From Amycolatopsis sp. CA-128772 (GTDB taxonomy: Bacteria > Actinomycetota > Actinomycetes > Mycobacteriales > Pseudonocardiaceae), in NCBI RefSeq assembly GCF_002904295.1, contig NZ_PPHG01000025.1:298405-362404 (forward strand): a stretch of 64,000 nucleotides of DNA. The letters run 5' to 3'. Position 1 is the first letter of the stretch. Each line of letters starts with the position of its first letter. The translations under genes were made by a program, and so were the position numbers. The notes beneath the pieces were generated by a model. It saw only the letters and a program-made list of their open reading frames with translations, was not told the DNA's origin and did no database searches. Shown one piece after another: positions 8,515-17,037 of this stretch.

Positions 8515-9779
8515 CTCCACAGCCGGTCGTGGCTGGACTCCTTGTCCCAGTGGGTTGTTTCGGCGAAGAACACCGGGTCGCGCGGGTCGAGGTGGCGGCG
8601 CAGCTGCTCTTCGTCGAGGTCGCCGAAGCCCAGGCCCGGGGTGTCCGGCACCGTGATCTGGCCGTTGCGGATCAGGGGGCGGGGCAGGCCGGTGACCAGG
8701 TCGCTCCAGAACTCCACGTCGGCCGCGTGGTGTTCGAGGGCGAGGAAGTTCTCCGTGGCCGCGGCCAGGTGGACGCACGCCATCGTCGCGATCGGTGACG
8801 CCGCCAGGTGCAGCGCCATCGCGATGCCGCGCTCCTGCGCGTAGTCGCCGAGCCGCTTGGTCTCCGCGATGCCGCCCGCGGTCGCCGGGTCCGGGTGCAC
8901 GATGCGGATGGCGCCGGCGTCCAGCAGCGGCCGGAAGCCCTCGAGGAGGTAGATGTCCTCGCCCGTGCACGTCGGGACGGCGACGGCCGCGGTGAGCCGG
9001 CGCCACTGGCCGGTCAGCTGCCACGGGATCAGGTCCTCGATCCAGGCCAGGGTGAACGGCTCCAGCGCACGGCCGATCCGGATGCCCGAATCGAGGGCGA
9101 TGTGGCCGAAGTGGTCGGCGGCGAGCGCCACGTCGTAGCCGACGACCGACCGGACTATGTCCACATAGGACACCAGGTGGTCGATGCCCCGCGCGGTGAC
9201 CTGGATGCCGGTGAACGGGTGCATGGTCGTGACGTCCGCGCGGGCCCCCGGTGGCGCGATCAGCGCGCCCGGCACGTCCCACAGCAGGTCGATGCCGACG
9301 TCCATCTTCAGCATCGTGAACCCGCGCTGCCGGCGCTCCAGCAGCCGCGCGCCCATCTCGTGCGGGTCCGGCAGGGACGGGGTGTCCGCGTAGCAGCGGA
9401 TCTCGTCCCGGAACCGGCCGCCGATCAGCGCGTACGCGGGTACGCCGTACGCCTTGCCGGCCAGGTCCATCAGCGCCATCTCGACGCCGGACACCCCGCC
9501 GCCCTGCCGGCCGTGGTGCCCGAACTGCTTGATCTTGCGGAAGATCTTGTCGACGTTGCACGGGTTTTCGCCGACGAGCCTGCTCTTGAGCATCAGCGCG
9601 TAGGTGGCGCTGGCCTGGTCGCGCACCTCCCCGTACCCGGCCAGTCCCTGATTGGTGTCGATCCGGATGATCGACGAACGGAACGGCACGCCCGTCACGT
9701 TCGCCACCCGCAGGTCGGTGATGCGCAGGTCGCTCGGCCGGGACGCCGTCGCGACGTGCTCCTCGGTGATCCCGCTCAT
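8511..9779 (-). CDS. Enolase-superfamily (mandelate racemase/muconate lactonizing) sugar-acid dehydratase
   Basis: A 422-residue protein with the two-domain enolase-superfamily architecture. The N-terminal capping domain (SSIIRIDTNQGLAGYGE, then GVEMALMDLAGKAYG) precedes a barrel with catalytic TMLKMDVG (Lys). Three metal ligands follow: AADHFGH (Asp), WIEDLIP (Glu) and CTGEDIY (Glu). ALHLAASPIAT (His) closes the active site. It most resembles galactarate/mandelate-type dehydratases acting on acid sugars. ATG 9779 overlaps the stop of the permease gene (ATGA), placing it last in the operon after the binding protein and permease. The substrate is probably whatever the importer brings in. Confidence 0.85.
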   Translation of the reverse strand: MSGITEEHVATASRPSDLRITDLRVANVTGVPFRSSIIRIDTNQGLAGYGEVRDQASATYALMLKSRLVGENPCNVDKIFRKIKQFGHHGRQGGGVSGVEMALMDLAGKAYGVPAYALIGGRFRDEIRCYADTPSLPDPHEMGARLLERRQRGFTMLKMDVGIDLLWDVPGALIAPPGARADVTTMHPFTGIQVTARGIDHLVSYVDIVRSVVGYDVALAADHFGHIALDSGIRIGRALEPFTLAWIEDLIPWQLTGQWRRLTAAVAVPTCTGEDIYLLEGFRPLLDAGAIRIVHPDPATAGGIAETKRLGDYAQERGIAMALHLAASPIATMACVHLAAATENFLALEHHAADVEFWSDLVTGLPRPLIRNGQITVPDTPGLGFGDLDEEQLRRHLDPRDPVFFAETTHWDKESSHDRLWS

Positions 9780-11791
9780 CCCTTCACGGCTCCGGCGGTG
9801 AGCCCCTCGGTCAGGAACCGCTGCCCGAACCCGTACATGAGCACGACCGGGATGCTGACCAGCAGCGAGGCCGCGGCCAGCTGCCCCTGCGGCACGACGT
9901 CGCCGAAGATCATCGACTGCATGCCGACCGGCAGGGTCTTGTTCTCGTTCTTGGTGATGAACACGAAGGCGAACAGGAACTCGTTCCACGCGTTGGTGAG
10001 GGTGAACAGCGCGACCGCGAGCAGGCCCGGCTTGGCCAGCGGCAGCACGATCCGGCGAAACGCCCCGAACCGCGTACAGCCGTCGACCAGCGCGGCTTCT
10101 TCGAGGTCGGCCGGGATCGACTTGAAGTAGCCGACGAGCAGCCACGTCGCGAACGGCAGGGTGAACGTCGGGTAGGCGAGCACCAGCGACCACAGCGAGT
10201 CGTTGAGCCCGATCCCGCTCATCAGCTGGTACAGCGGGATGAACAGCAGCGCGCCCGGCATCACGTAGGTGAGCAGGATCGTCACCGTGAAGCTCTCCGA
10301 ACCCCGGAACTTCAGCCGGGCCAGCGCATAGCCCGCCAGCGCCGCGCAGACCAGGGCGATCACGGTCGACGCGACCGAAACCAGGATCGTGTTGACGTAC
10401 CAGGTGCCGAACGCCCCGGTGAACAGGTTGGTGAACTGCTCGGTGGTCCACGGGGCCGGCCAGAGGTCGTCGGTGCGCGCGACGATCTGGTCGTCGGACT
10501 TGAAGGCCGTCACCGTCATCCAGTACAGCGGGGCGAGCACGAAGCTCAGCAAGCCCACGAGCGCGATCCCGCCGCCGGTACCGGTGACCACGCGGGCCGC
10601 CAGCCGGTTGCCGCGCGCGGCGAACGCGGAGACCACCCGGCCGACGACGGCCGCGAGCACCACGAACACGCCCAGTACGAGCGCGGCCTTCCACACGATG
10701 TGCGGCGACGCCCAGACCAGCACGAGCACCGAGGCCGCGACGATCACCCACGGCAGCGCCCGGCGCTGAGCGGGCGTCAGCCGCCGACGCCCCAGGTCGG
10801 CCGCGCCCGGCCGGTCGCCCCGGCGCATCATCCGCACGAGGATCACCACGAGGATGGCGATGACCGGCAGCATCACCAACGTGACCGCGGCGCCCGCGCC
10901 CAGCTGCAGCTGCTGGATGGCCTTGGAGTAGGCCACCATCACGTACGGGGCGGTGGCGTCCCCCGGGCCGCCCTGCGTCAGCAGCCAGATCAGGTCGAAG
11001 TTGTTGAACGTCCAGATCGACGACAGCAGCACCGTCACGATCATCACGGGCCGCAGCCCTGGCAGCGTGATGTGCACGAAGCGCTGCCACGGCGAGGCGC
11101 CGTCCACCATCGCCGCCTCGTGGAGATTGCTGTCGATGGCCTTGAGCCCGGCGAGGAACGTCACCGTGAAGAACGGGATGCCCTTCCAGACGTTGACCAG
11201 GATGACCGCGGGCATCGCGAGCGCGGGATCGGACAGCCATTCCGCCGGCCACTTGTCGACGAGCCCGATCGCGGCGAGGCCGGGCCCGATCCCGGACTCG
11301 GTGAGCAGGACGTTGACGCTGCCGAAGATCGGGTCGAGCAGCGACCGCCAGGTGAAGCCCGTGACGACCGTCGGGATCACCCACGGCAACAGGATGACCC
11401 CGGCGATGAGCGCTCGGCCGCGGCGCATGTGGTGCAGGATCAACGCCGCGATGAGGCCGAAGGTCACCTTGAAGATTTCGGCGTACGCGGTGAAGACGAA
11501 CGAGTTGAGCACGCCCTGGTGGAACATGGCGTCGTCGACGAGTGCGGTGTAGTTGTCCAGCCCCACGAAGACCGTATCGGCGCCGTGGCGTTCCGTTGCG
11601 CTGGTGAAGATCGAGCCGACGATGGGGACCAGGATCAGGCCGGCGACCAGCACCAGCGTCGGTCCGATGAACACCGCGGCGAGACGCCAGTCGCGCCCGA
11701 GCCGCCGCTGCACCGGCGTGAGCGAGGACGACACGGCCGGCGCCGGGCCGGCCGGCGCCGGTAGTGTCCTCTTCGGACGCAGGATGGTCAC
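9776..11791 (-). CDS. Fused ABC sugar permease (MalF-like plus MalG-like in one chain)
   Basis: The 671-residue protein joins the two membrane subunits that carbohydrate ABC importers normally encode as separate genes. The N-terminal half is MalF-like with its EAA loop (LHEAAMVDGASPWQRF). It ends around residue 320 in an Arg-rich linker (RMMRRGDRPGAADLGRRR) followed by three or four extra hydrophobic helices. The C-terminal half is MalG-like with the second EAA loop (LEEAALVDGCTRFGAFRRI) and ends LTEGLTAGAVKG. Having both EAA loops means both ATPase-docking sites sit on one chain. No ATPase gene is present, as is usual where a shared MsiK-type ATPase serves several importers. Both ends overlap their neighbours by four bases. 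Confidence 0.88.
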   Translation of the reverse strand: MTILRPKRTLPAPAGPAPAVSSSLTPVQRRLGRDWRLAAVFIGPTLVLVAGLILVPIVGSIFTSATERHGADTVFVGLDNYTALVDDAMFHQGVLNSFVFTAYAEIFKVTFGLIAALILHHMRRGRALIAGVILLPWVIPTVVTGFTWRSLLDPIFGSVNVLLTESGIGPGLAAIGLVDKWPAEWLSDPALAMPAVILVNVWKGIPFFTVTFLAGLKAIDSNLHEAAMVDGASPWQRFVHITLPGLRPVMIVTVLLSSIWTFNNFDLIWLLTQGGPGDATAPYVMVAYSKAIQQLQLGAGAAVTLVMLPVIAILVVILVRMMRRGDRPGAADLGRRRLTPAQRRALPWVIVAASVLVLVWASPHIVWKAALVLGVFVVLAAVVGRVVSAFAARGNRLAARVVTGTGGGIALVGLLSFVLAPLYWMTVTAFKSDDQIVARTDDLWPAPWTTEQFTNLFTGAFGTWYVNTILVSVASTVIALVCAALAGYALARLKFRGSESFTVTILLTYVMPGALLFIPLYQLMSGIGLNDSLWSLVLAYPTFTLPFATWLLVGYFKSIPADLEEAALVDGCTRFGAFRRIVLPLAKPGLLAVALFTLTNAWNEFLFAFVFITKNENKTLPVGMQSMIFGDVVPQGQLAAASLLVSIPVVLMYGFGQRFLTEGLTAGAVKG

Positions 11792-13212
11792 TGCCGGTAG
11801 CCCTGCTGCTCGAAGATCTGCACGATCCGGGCGTGGGTCGCGGCCACGGCGTCGGCCGGCTTGGTGCCCTGGACGACCGACTGCATCATGTCGGTCAGCA
11901 GGTAGGCGGCGAGGGCGGCCTGCTCGCCGGGGCTCGGGGCCTGCGGGAACGCGTAGCCGGTCCTGGTCTTCACCGGCAGCTGCGCGCGGGTCTGCTCGCG
12001 CAGCGCGGGAAAGGCCGGGTCACCGCTCGTGTAGTACGGGTCGGCGTCCCACACCTTGCTCCACGACGGGTTGACCAGGCACGGTGCCTCTTTCGCGACC
12101 CCGAGCAGCGCGCTGCCGCCGGCCATGAACTTCGCCACCAGCTTGGCCAGGCCGGGGTTCTTCGCCCCCTTGAACACGACGAACGAGTTGGACTCACCGA
12201 AGGCGAGCGGCTGGTCGATCGCCGGGCCGGTGGCGCCGTTGAACACGTGGGTGTTGGCGTACACCGGGTTCTTCTTGGTCTTCGAGTCGGCGTAGACGCT
12301 GAACTGGTTGAGCGTCAGCCCCAGGATCTGGGCCAGCCAGTTCTCGTTGTTGCTCGAGTCGGTCCAGCTCCCGATCCCGGGTGGCAGCATCGGCGCGTAC
12401 TTCGGGTTCGTGTAGATGTCGCCGATGAACGTGACGGCGGCGACGGTTTCCGGCGAGTTGAACACCACCTTCGTGCCGGTGTTGTCCGCGATCGCCCCGC
12501 CGTAGGTGTTGATGACGTTCTGGATGAAGCCGTTGGCGTCGCCGGAGCGGTTCACCGTGAGCCCCCAGCCGAAGCGCCGCTTCGCCGGGTCGGAGACCGC
12601 CAATGCGTTGTCGCGCAGCTCTTCCCACGTGTAGTGAGGCTTGAGCGGGAGCCCCTTTTCCTGGTACCAGTCCTTGCGCAGGTACATCCCGGACGCGATG
12701 AAGTGGTACGGGATCGCGAACCAGCGCCCGTCGAACACGCAGTAGTCGTTCGCCTCGGTCGCGGGATCCCCGTAGAGCGCCCGCATTTCCGTGACCACGT
12801 CGGTGACGTCGGTGAGGGCGCCGAGGTTGTGGAGCTGGCCGACGAACCGCCGGTCGCTCAGGAAGGCCAGGTCGCGGTTGGTGCCCGCCTTCACCTCGGC
12901 GTCCATCTTCGCGACCATGTCACCGGCGTCGCCGGAGACCAGGTCGTTGCGGATCGTGGTGCCGGTGGCCTGGGCGAAGACCTGCAGGGACTTGTCGAGC
13001 GCCTTGTTGGCCGCCTCCGAGTACAGCTTCTGCGACAGCATCCCCACCGACCCGCCGCGCAGCGCGGCGGCCTGGTCGAGCAGCGGCTGGGGCACCTGGA
13101 CGTCGACCTGGGGCGCGGGGGCGGGGCCGCTGGCGCACCCGGCGAGGCCGAGCACGCCCAGCGCGCTCACCCCGAGGAAGGTGCGTCTCGACAGATCGGA
13201 TTTCTGTTCCAT
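11788..13212 (-). CDS. ABC importer extracellular sugar-binding lipoprotein
   Basis: A 474-residue family 1 solute-binding protein. It begins with a twin-Arg-like motif (LSRRTFLG) and a lipobox (VLGLAGC, Cys26), so it is probably exported folded through Tat and anchored by a lipid. YHFIASGMYLRKDWYQEKGLPL, TYGGAIADNTGTKVVFNSPE and GESNSFVVFKGAKNPG are typical of the family. A good GAGAGGAG ribosome-binding site precedes ATG 13212. It is the first gene of the operon binding protein-fused permease-dehydratase. The ligand is not deducible but, given two sugar-acid dehydratases, is likely a uronate, aldonate or oligomer of these. Confidence 0.88.
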   Translation of the reverse strand: MEQKSDLSRRTFLGVSALGVLGLAGCASGPAPAPQVDVQVPQPLLDQAAALRGGSVGMLSQKLYSEAANKALDKSLQVFAQATGTTIRNDLVSGDAGDMVAKMDAEVKAGTNRDLAFLSDRRFVGQLHNLGALTDVTDVVTEMRALYGDPATEANDYCVFDGRWFAIPYHFIASGMYLRKDWYQEKGLPLKPHYTWEELRDNALAVSDPAKRRFGWGLTVNRSGDANGFIQNVINTYGGAIADNTGTKVVFNSPETVAAVTFIGDIYTNPKYAPMLPPGIGSWTDSSNNENWLAQILGLTLNQFSVYADSKTKKNPVYANTHVFNGATGPAIDQPLAFGESNSFVVFKGAKNPGLAKLVAKFMAGGSALLGVAKEAPCLVNPSWSKVWDADPYYTSGDPAFPALREQTRAQLPVKTRTGYAFPQAPSPGEQAALAAYLLTDMMQSVVQGTKPADAVAATHARIVQIFEQQGYRQ

Positions 13213-13364
13213 GACAACTCCTCTCGCGTCCGATCGGGCGGACGCGTACCGACGGGGCGACGGTGCAACCGGCGGGACAGCGAAGCAAGCGCCGCGCTGC
13301 GGGTCGTTCATGCGCTGAGTGGTGCGGAACTGCTGGTGCGTGGGTCGAGCGCCGTCCGGGCGGG

Positions 13365-14111
13365 CTAACGCCGCCGGCCGGCCCGCTTGCTTCGCTGTTC
13401 CTTCTCCGAGAGGAGCGTGGAGAAGTTGTTGTTCAGGTGCCGGCGCATGGCCGCGCGGGCCGCTTCCGGATCGCGCGCCACGAGCGCCTCGTAGATCTCG
13501 GTGTGCTCGGCGGTGGCGCGGTGCAGCCCGGCCGGCGCCTCGTTGGTGACGCGCCGGCTGGCCGTGCCGAGCCAGCGCGCGGAGTACATGATCCGGTCCA
13601 GGATGCGGTTGTTCGCCGCCCGGCAGATCTCCATGTGGAATTCGTGGTCGACTTCGAGGTAGGCGTCGGGATCCGCCTCGAGCGCCGCCATCCGGTCGAT
13701 CTCGTCCTTGAGCCGGCCGAGCGTTTCCCCGGTCGCGCCGGCCGCGGCCATCGCGGCCAGTTCGGGTTCGAGCAGCACCCGCGTCCGGTGCAGCTCCTGC
13801 AGGAGCTCGTCGACGATCTCCGTGGGCAGCCACTCGATCAGCAACGGGCTCAGGTAGTCCCATTCCGCGCGGGGGCGCACGACGACGCGGCGGCCCTGCG
13901 CGACGTCGACGATGTCGAGCGAGGCGAGGATCTTGAGCGTTTCCCGCGCCACGACGCGGGAGACGCCGAACTCCTGCGTGATCTCGAGTTCCGACGGCGC
14001 CCGGCCCTCGTCGATTTCGCCGCTGACGATCCGCCGGGTCAGGTGGGCGGCCACCTGCACCGGGAGGGTCCGGACCTTGACAGCGTCCGGAGACTCTTGT
14101 CTCCTTGGCAT
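13365..14111 (-). CDS. GntR-family (FadR subfamily) transcriptional regulator
   Basis: A 248-residue regulator. An N-terminal winged helix (VQVAAHLTRRIVSGEIDEG, then FGVSRVVARETLKILASLDIV) is followed by an FCD ligand domain with YLEVDHEFHMEIC and a later EHTEIYEALVARDPEAARAAMRRH, whose Asp and His residues bind metal and ligand. FCD regulators usually sense sugar acids or other carboxylates. It lies between the importer-dehydratase operon on its own strand and a second dehydratase transcribed divergently, so it most likely represses both. A near-palindrome suited to this family lies in the 73-base divergent gap. Confidence 0.9.
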   Translation of the reverse strand: MPRRQESPDAVKVRTLPVQVAAHLTRRIVSGEIDEGRAPSELEITQEFGVSRVVARETLKILASLDIVDVAQGRRVVVRPRAEWDYLSPLLIEWLPTEIVDELLQELHRTRVLLEPELAAMAAAGATGETLGRLKDEIDRMAALEADPDAYLEVDHEFHMEICRAANNRILDRIMYSARWLGTASRRVTNEAPAGLHRATAEHTEIYEALVARDPEAARAAMRRHLNNNFSTLLSEKEQRSKRAGRRR

Positions 14112-14120
14112 GTCATCAGC

Positions 14121-14131
14121 TTATCGGACAA
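14121..14131. promoter_or_regulatory. Candidate operator for the GntR/FadR regulator
   Basis: TTATCGGACAA is an 11-base near-palindrome (two mismatched positions) close to the T-x-G-T-x-x-x-A-C-A-A/TTGTCCGACAA-like sites bound by FCD-type GntR proteins. It is 9 bases upstream of the regulator's start and 54 bases before the divergent dehydratase, an ideal place to control both. Confidence 0.45.
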
Positions 14132-14184
14132 GTTGGACGTCGCATTAGTCCGTTCATACGCACCACCCGGCGAACGGGAGAGCA

Positions 14185-15342
14185 ATGCGGATCGTGAACG
14201 TCACGACGGCGGTGGTCGCCTACCACGGTCAGGCCACGCTGGTGCGGATCGACACCGACGAGGGCCTCAGCGGGTTCGGCGAGGCCAACCCCGACGCGGG
14301 CGCGGGCGCCGTCGTCGGGATGATCGGCGCCCTGACCCCCCTCCTGATCGGCGAGGACCCGCGCAACGTCGAGCGGTGCTGGGAGAAACTGCGGCGCAGC
14401 AACGTGTTCGCGGGCTCGCAGGGCGGGGTGTTCGTGATCGCCCTGTCCGGGATCGAACTCGCGCTGTGGGACCTCGCGGGCAAGGCCGCGGGCCAGCCGG
14501 TCCACCGCCTGCTCGGCGGCAAGTTCCGCGACCGCATCCGCCTCTACGCCGACTGCGGCGACGGCGACGATCCGGCGGGCTCGGTCGCCGGCTGCGTCGA
14601 CCGGGCGCAGCGGATGGTCGCCGAGGGGTTCACCGCCTTGAAGTTCGACATCGACGACCTAGGCCACCCGGCCAAGTTCGACGCGTTCAACCACACGGTC
14701 AACACGGCCGAGCTGCGGTCGATGGTGGCGCGCGTGGCCGCCGTGCGGGAGGCGATCGGACCGGACCTCGACCTGGCCATCGACCTGCACGCCCGCTACG
14801 ACGTGCCGAGCGCGTGCCGGATCTCGTGGGAGCTCGAGCCGTTCCGGCTGATGTGGCTGGAGGAGCCGCTGCCGGCGGAGAACGTCGACGCGCTGGTACG
14901 GGTGCGCGCGCAGACCCGGACCCCGATCTGCGCGGGGGAAAACCTGTACCTGCGCTGGGGATTCCGCGAGCTGCTCGAACGCGGGGCGGTGGACGTCATC
15001 GAGCCGGACGTGCCGAAGTGCGGCGGGCTGGCCGAGGCCAAGAAGATCGCCAACCTCGCGGAGCTGCACTACATCCCGTTCGCCCCGCACCTGGTGTCGA
15101 CCCCGCTGGGCACGATGGCGACGTCACACCAGTGCGCGGCGATCCCCAACTTCTTCGTCCAGGAGTGGCACGCCTTGGAGGAACGAGCGGTGTGGGACAG
15201 CTACGTCCACGCCCCCGACGGAAGCGGCTCGATCGTGAAGGACGGCTACATCACGCTGCCGGACACACCCGGCATCGGGGTGGAGCTCGACATGGACGGC
15301 GTCCGGGCGCACGCGGTGGCGGGCTACGGGGTGTTCGAGTAG
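14185..15342 (+). CDS. Enolase-superfamily dehydratase (galactonate dehydratase-like)
   Basis: A 385-residue enolase-superfamily protein. GIELALWDLAGKAAGQPVH marks the capping domain. The barrel has GFTALKFDIDDL (catalytic Lys in a K-x-D-x-D context), DLAIDLHARYD (Asp ligand), WLEEPLPAEN (Glu ligand), TPICAGENLYL (Glu ligand) and FAPHLVSTPLG (His). K-x-D with Asp-Leu-His is seen in D-galactonate and related sugar-acid dehydratases of the MR subgroup. GAACGGGAG precedes the ATG. It is divergent from the GntR gene and thus probably induced by the same sugar acid; together with the dehydratase at 8511 it suggests two epimeric acids or two steps. Confidence 0.85.
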   Translation: MRIVNVTTAVVAYHGQATLVRIDTDEGLSGFGEANPDAGAGAVVGMIGALTPLLIGEDPRNVERCWEKLRRSNVFAGSQGGVFVIALSGIELALWDLAGKAAGQPVHRLLGGKFRDRIRLYADCGDGDDPAGSVAGCVDRAQRMVAEGFTALKFDIDDLGHPAKFDAFNHTVNTAELRSMVARVAAVREAIGPDLDLAIDLHARYDVPSACRISWELEPFRLMWLEEPLPAENVDALVRVRAQTRTPICAGENLYLRWGFRELLERGAVDVIEPDVPKCGGLAEAKKIANLAELHYIPFAPHLVSTPLGTMATSHQCAAIPNFFVQEWHALEERAVWDSYVHAPDGSGSIVKDGYITLPDTPGIGVELDMDGVRAHAVAGYGVFE

Positions 15343-15374
15343 GGCGGCCCCGGTCGTCCGAACCGGAGCCGCCC
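15342..15374. terminator. Bidirectional hairpin terminator between converging genes
   Basis: GGGCGGC and CCGGT pair with ACCGG and GCCGCCC around a seven-base loop (12 base pairs, one internal mismatch). It begins at the last base of the dehydratase stop codon and ends 8 bases before the stop of the facing glucanase gene. There is no U-tract, which is common in actinomycete terminators. Confidence 0.7.
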
Positions 15375-15382
15375 CACGCCGG

Positions 15383-16744
15383 TCACCAGCCGACGGCGAC
15401 CACCAGCCACTGCGGGTCTCCGTGGGAGACGAACGAGGACTGGCCGGCCACGTCGTCGTACGGGAAGCCGTACGCGAGGTGGTTGATGCCGTGGTCGTGC
15501 CAGAACTTCGCGTAGTAGTTCGCCGGGGCCGCCTGGTAGTAGCGCGCGGGATCCTGCCACTGGGACTGCGGCAGGTGGGCCGTGTGCCGGTTCAGGGCCG
15601 CGCACATGTCGGGGTTGCCGGCCAGTGAGCCCGCGCAGCCGGTGATGTTCGACGTGGGCTCGTTGACCCCCACCGACTGGGCGTAGGAGGTGAAGTAGTT
15701 CGCGTACTTGCCGCCGGCGCGGAAGTCCGGGGCGCTGCCCGGGGCCGGGATCCGGTACGGCGCGTTCACCGTCGCCAGGCCCTTGAACTCGGCCGGCACC
15801 TCGGCCTGGAACTTGGCGAACGTGGCCGAGCGGTCCTCCTGGAACGTCGGGTAGTCGTCGCCGACCTGCACGTCGTAGCCGTCGTGCGCGTGCAGCCGCA
15901 TGGCCAGCTTCAGCGCGAACGCGTCGACCCGGGTGGTGTTGCCGTTGAACACGTCCGGGCCGACGGTGAACTCGATGAAGTCGGCGTACTGGCCGTTCGG
16001 CGTGCCGAGGTAGAAGTACATCCGCCCGGCCGAGTTCGCCGGCATGTCGATGTAGGGCTGCTCGGCGATCGAGTGGGTCTGGCCGCCGAAGTTCCAGTAC
16101 ACCTGGCTGTCCGGGTACTTGCCGTTGGTCCGGTTGAGCACCTTCACCGTGAGCACGTTCCGCGCGGCCGGGATGGTGCTCGTGTCACCCCAGAACGAGT
16201 CGGGCGGCGTGCCCGCGCCGGGCGGTGTCGTTCCGCCGCCGGTGCCGTAGACCTGGAACTCCCAGAGCGAGACGCCGTAGGGGGTGGCCCGCGCGGTCGT
16301 GGCCAACCGCACGTACCGGCCGGAACCGGTCACGTTCAGCGTCTGCGTGCCGCCGGTTCCCGTCGTCGTCTGGTACACAGTGGACCAGCTGGAACCGTTG
16401 GCGGACAACTGGATCTGGTAGGCCGTGGCGTAGGCGGCTTCCCAGCGCAGCACGACCTGGCTGACGGTGGCCGCGCCGCCCAGGTCGACCTGGAGCCACT
16501 GCGGGTCGCTGAACTGCGACGACCAGCGGGTGCCGGTGTTCCCGTCCACCGCGGCGGCCGCGGGGGTGCCGGCGTTCTCCACCGACGACGCGGTGGCGGC
16601 TTTCCCCTGGGAGATCAGCGTGTCGGCGGCGTTCGCCGACGGGACGGCGAAGCCGAGCGCGGCGACCGCGAGGGCCGTCGCCAAGGTCGTCAAGCGGGCG
16701 GCGGGTCCGCGGCGACGGCGCCGCGGCGGGGCGTTCGTGAACAT
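15383..16744 (-). CDS. Secreted GH64 beta-1,3-glucanase with N-terminal F5/8-type carbohydrate-binding domain
   Basis: The 453-residue product starts with a charged, hydrophobic Sec signal ending near PSANAAD. Residues about 42-175 are a discoidin/CBM32-like module (AVDGNTGTRWSSQFSDPQWLQVDLG and YVRLATTARATPYGVSLWEFQVYG). A GTPP-rich linker follows, then the GH64 thaumatin-like glucanase domain (VKVLNRTNGKYPDSQVYW, FGGQTHSIAEQPYIDMP, GRMYFYLGTPNG, KYANYFTSYAQ). GH64 enzymes cleave laminarin-type beta-1,3-glucan of fungal walls into oligomers. ATG 16744 follows AGGAGGAACC closely. It is monocistronic and has a convincing promoter overlapped by an inverted repeat, so it is probably regulated. 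Confidence 0.88.
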   Translation of the reverse strand: MFTNAPPRRRRRGPAARLTTLATALAVAALGFAVPSANAADTLISQGKAATASSVENAGTPAAAAVDGNTGTRWSSQFSDPQWLQVDLGGAATVSQVVLRWEAAYATAYQIQLSANGSSWSTVYQTTTGTGGTQTLNVTGSGRYVRLATTARATPYGVSLWEFQVYGTGGGTTPPGAGTPPDSFWGDTSTIPAARNVLTVKVLNRTNGKYPDSQVYWNFGGQTHSIAEQPYIDMPANSAGRMYFYLGTPNGQYADFIEFTVGPDVFNGNTTRVDAFALKLAMRLHAHDGYDVQVGDDYPTFQEDRSATFAKFQAEVPAEFKGLATVNAPYRIPAPGSAPDFRAGGKYANYFTSYAQSVGVNEPTSNITGCAGSLAGNPDMCAALNRHTAHLPQSQWQDPARYYQAAPANYYAKFWHDHGINHLAYGFPYDDVAGQSSFVSHGDPQWLVVAVGW

Positions 16745-16864
16745 GGTTCCTCCTGGCTGGGGACACGGGCGGACCCGCCGCCGGTCAGGCGACGACGGGG
16801 CCGGCTCGTCCCTGAGTGCCGGGCGGATGCCCTTGCGGGCCGGCGGGAACGATCGGTGAAAAGG

Positions 16865-16901
16865 TTCATACCACCGTGCCCGACCTGTCAACCCTTGACA
16901 G
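16865..16901 (-). promoter_or_regulatory. Promoter with overlapping perfect inverted repeat upstream of the glucanase gene
   Basis: On the minus strand TTGACA (16891-16886) and TATGAA (16870-16865) are separated by 15 bases, a sigma-70-like promoter with a short spacer. The -35 box is one arm of a perfect 7-base inverted repeat CTGTCAA-ccc-TTGACAG (16885-16901), so a protein bound there would block RNA polymerase. The predicted transcript has a leader of roughly 115 bases. No regulator gene is adjacent. Confidence 0.55.
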
Positions 16902-17037
16902 ATCCGACCCTCCCGGCGGATCCTCGGAACCGGTTCCAGCTCGCACCTCTGCGTGGCGCCGCCACCCGCTCAGGGGCCGACTCACCAGGAGTCAGCCATG
17001 CCAACCCAGCTCGGCGGCCGCCGGGTGCCGCGCCGGC

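Noticed and set aside
9776..11791. Treating the fused permease as a frame error between two genes
   Set aside because: The frame is open throughout with normal codon use across the linker, and extra hydrophobic helices at the joint give a sensible topology.
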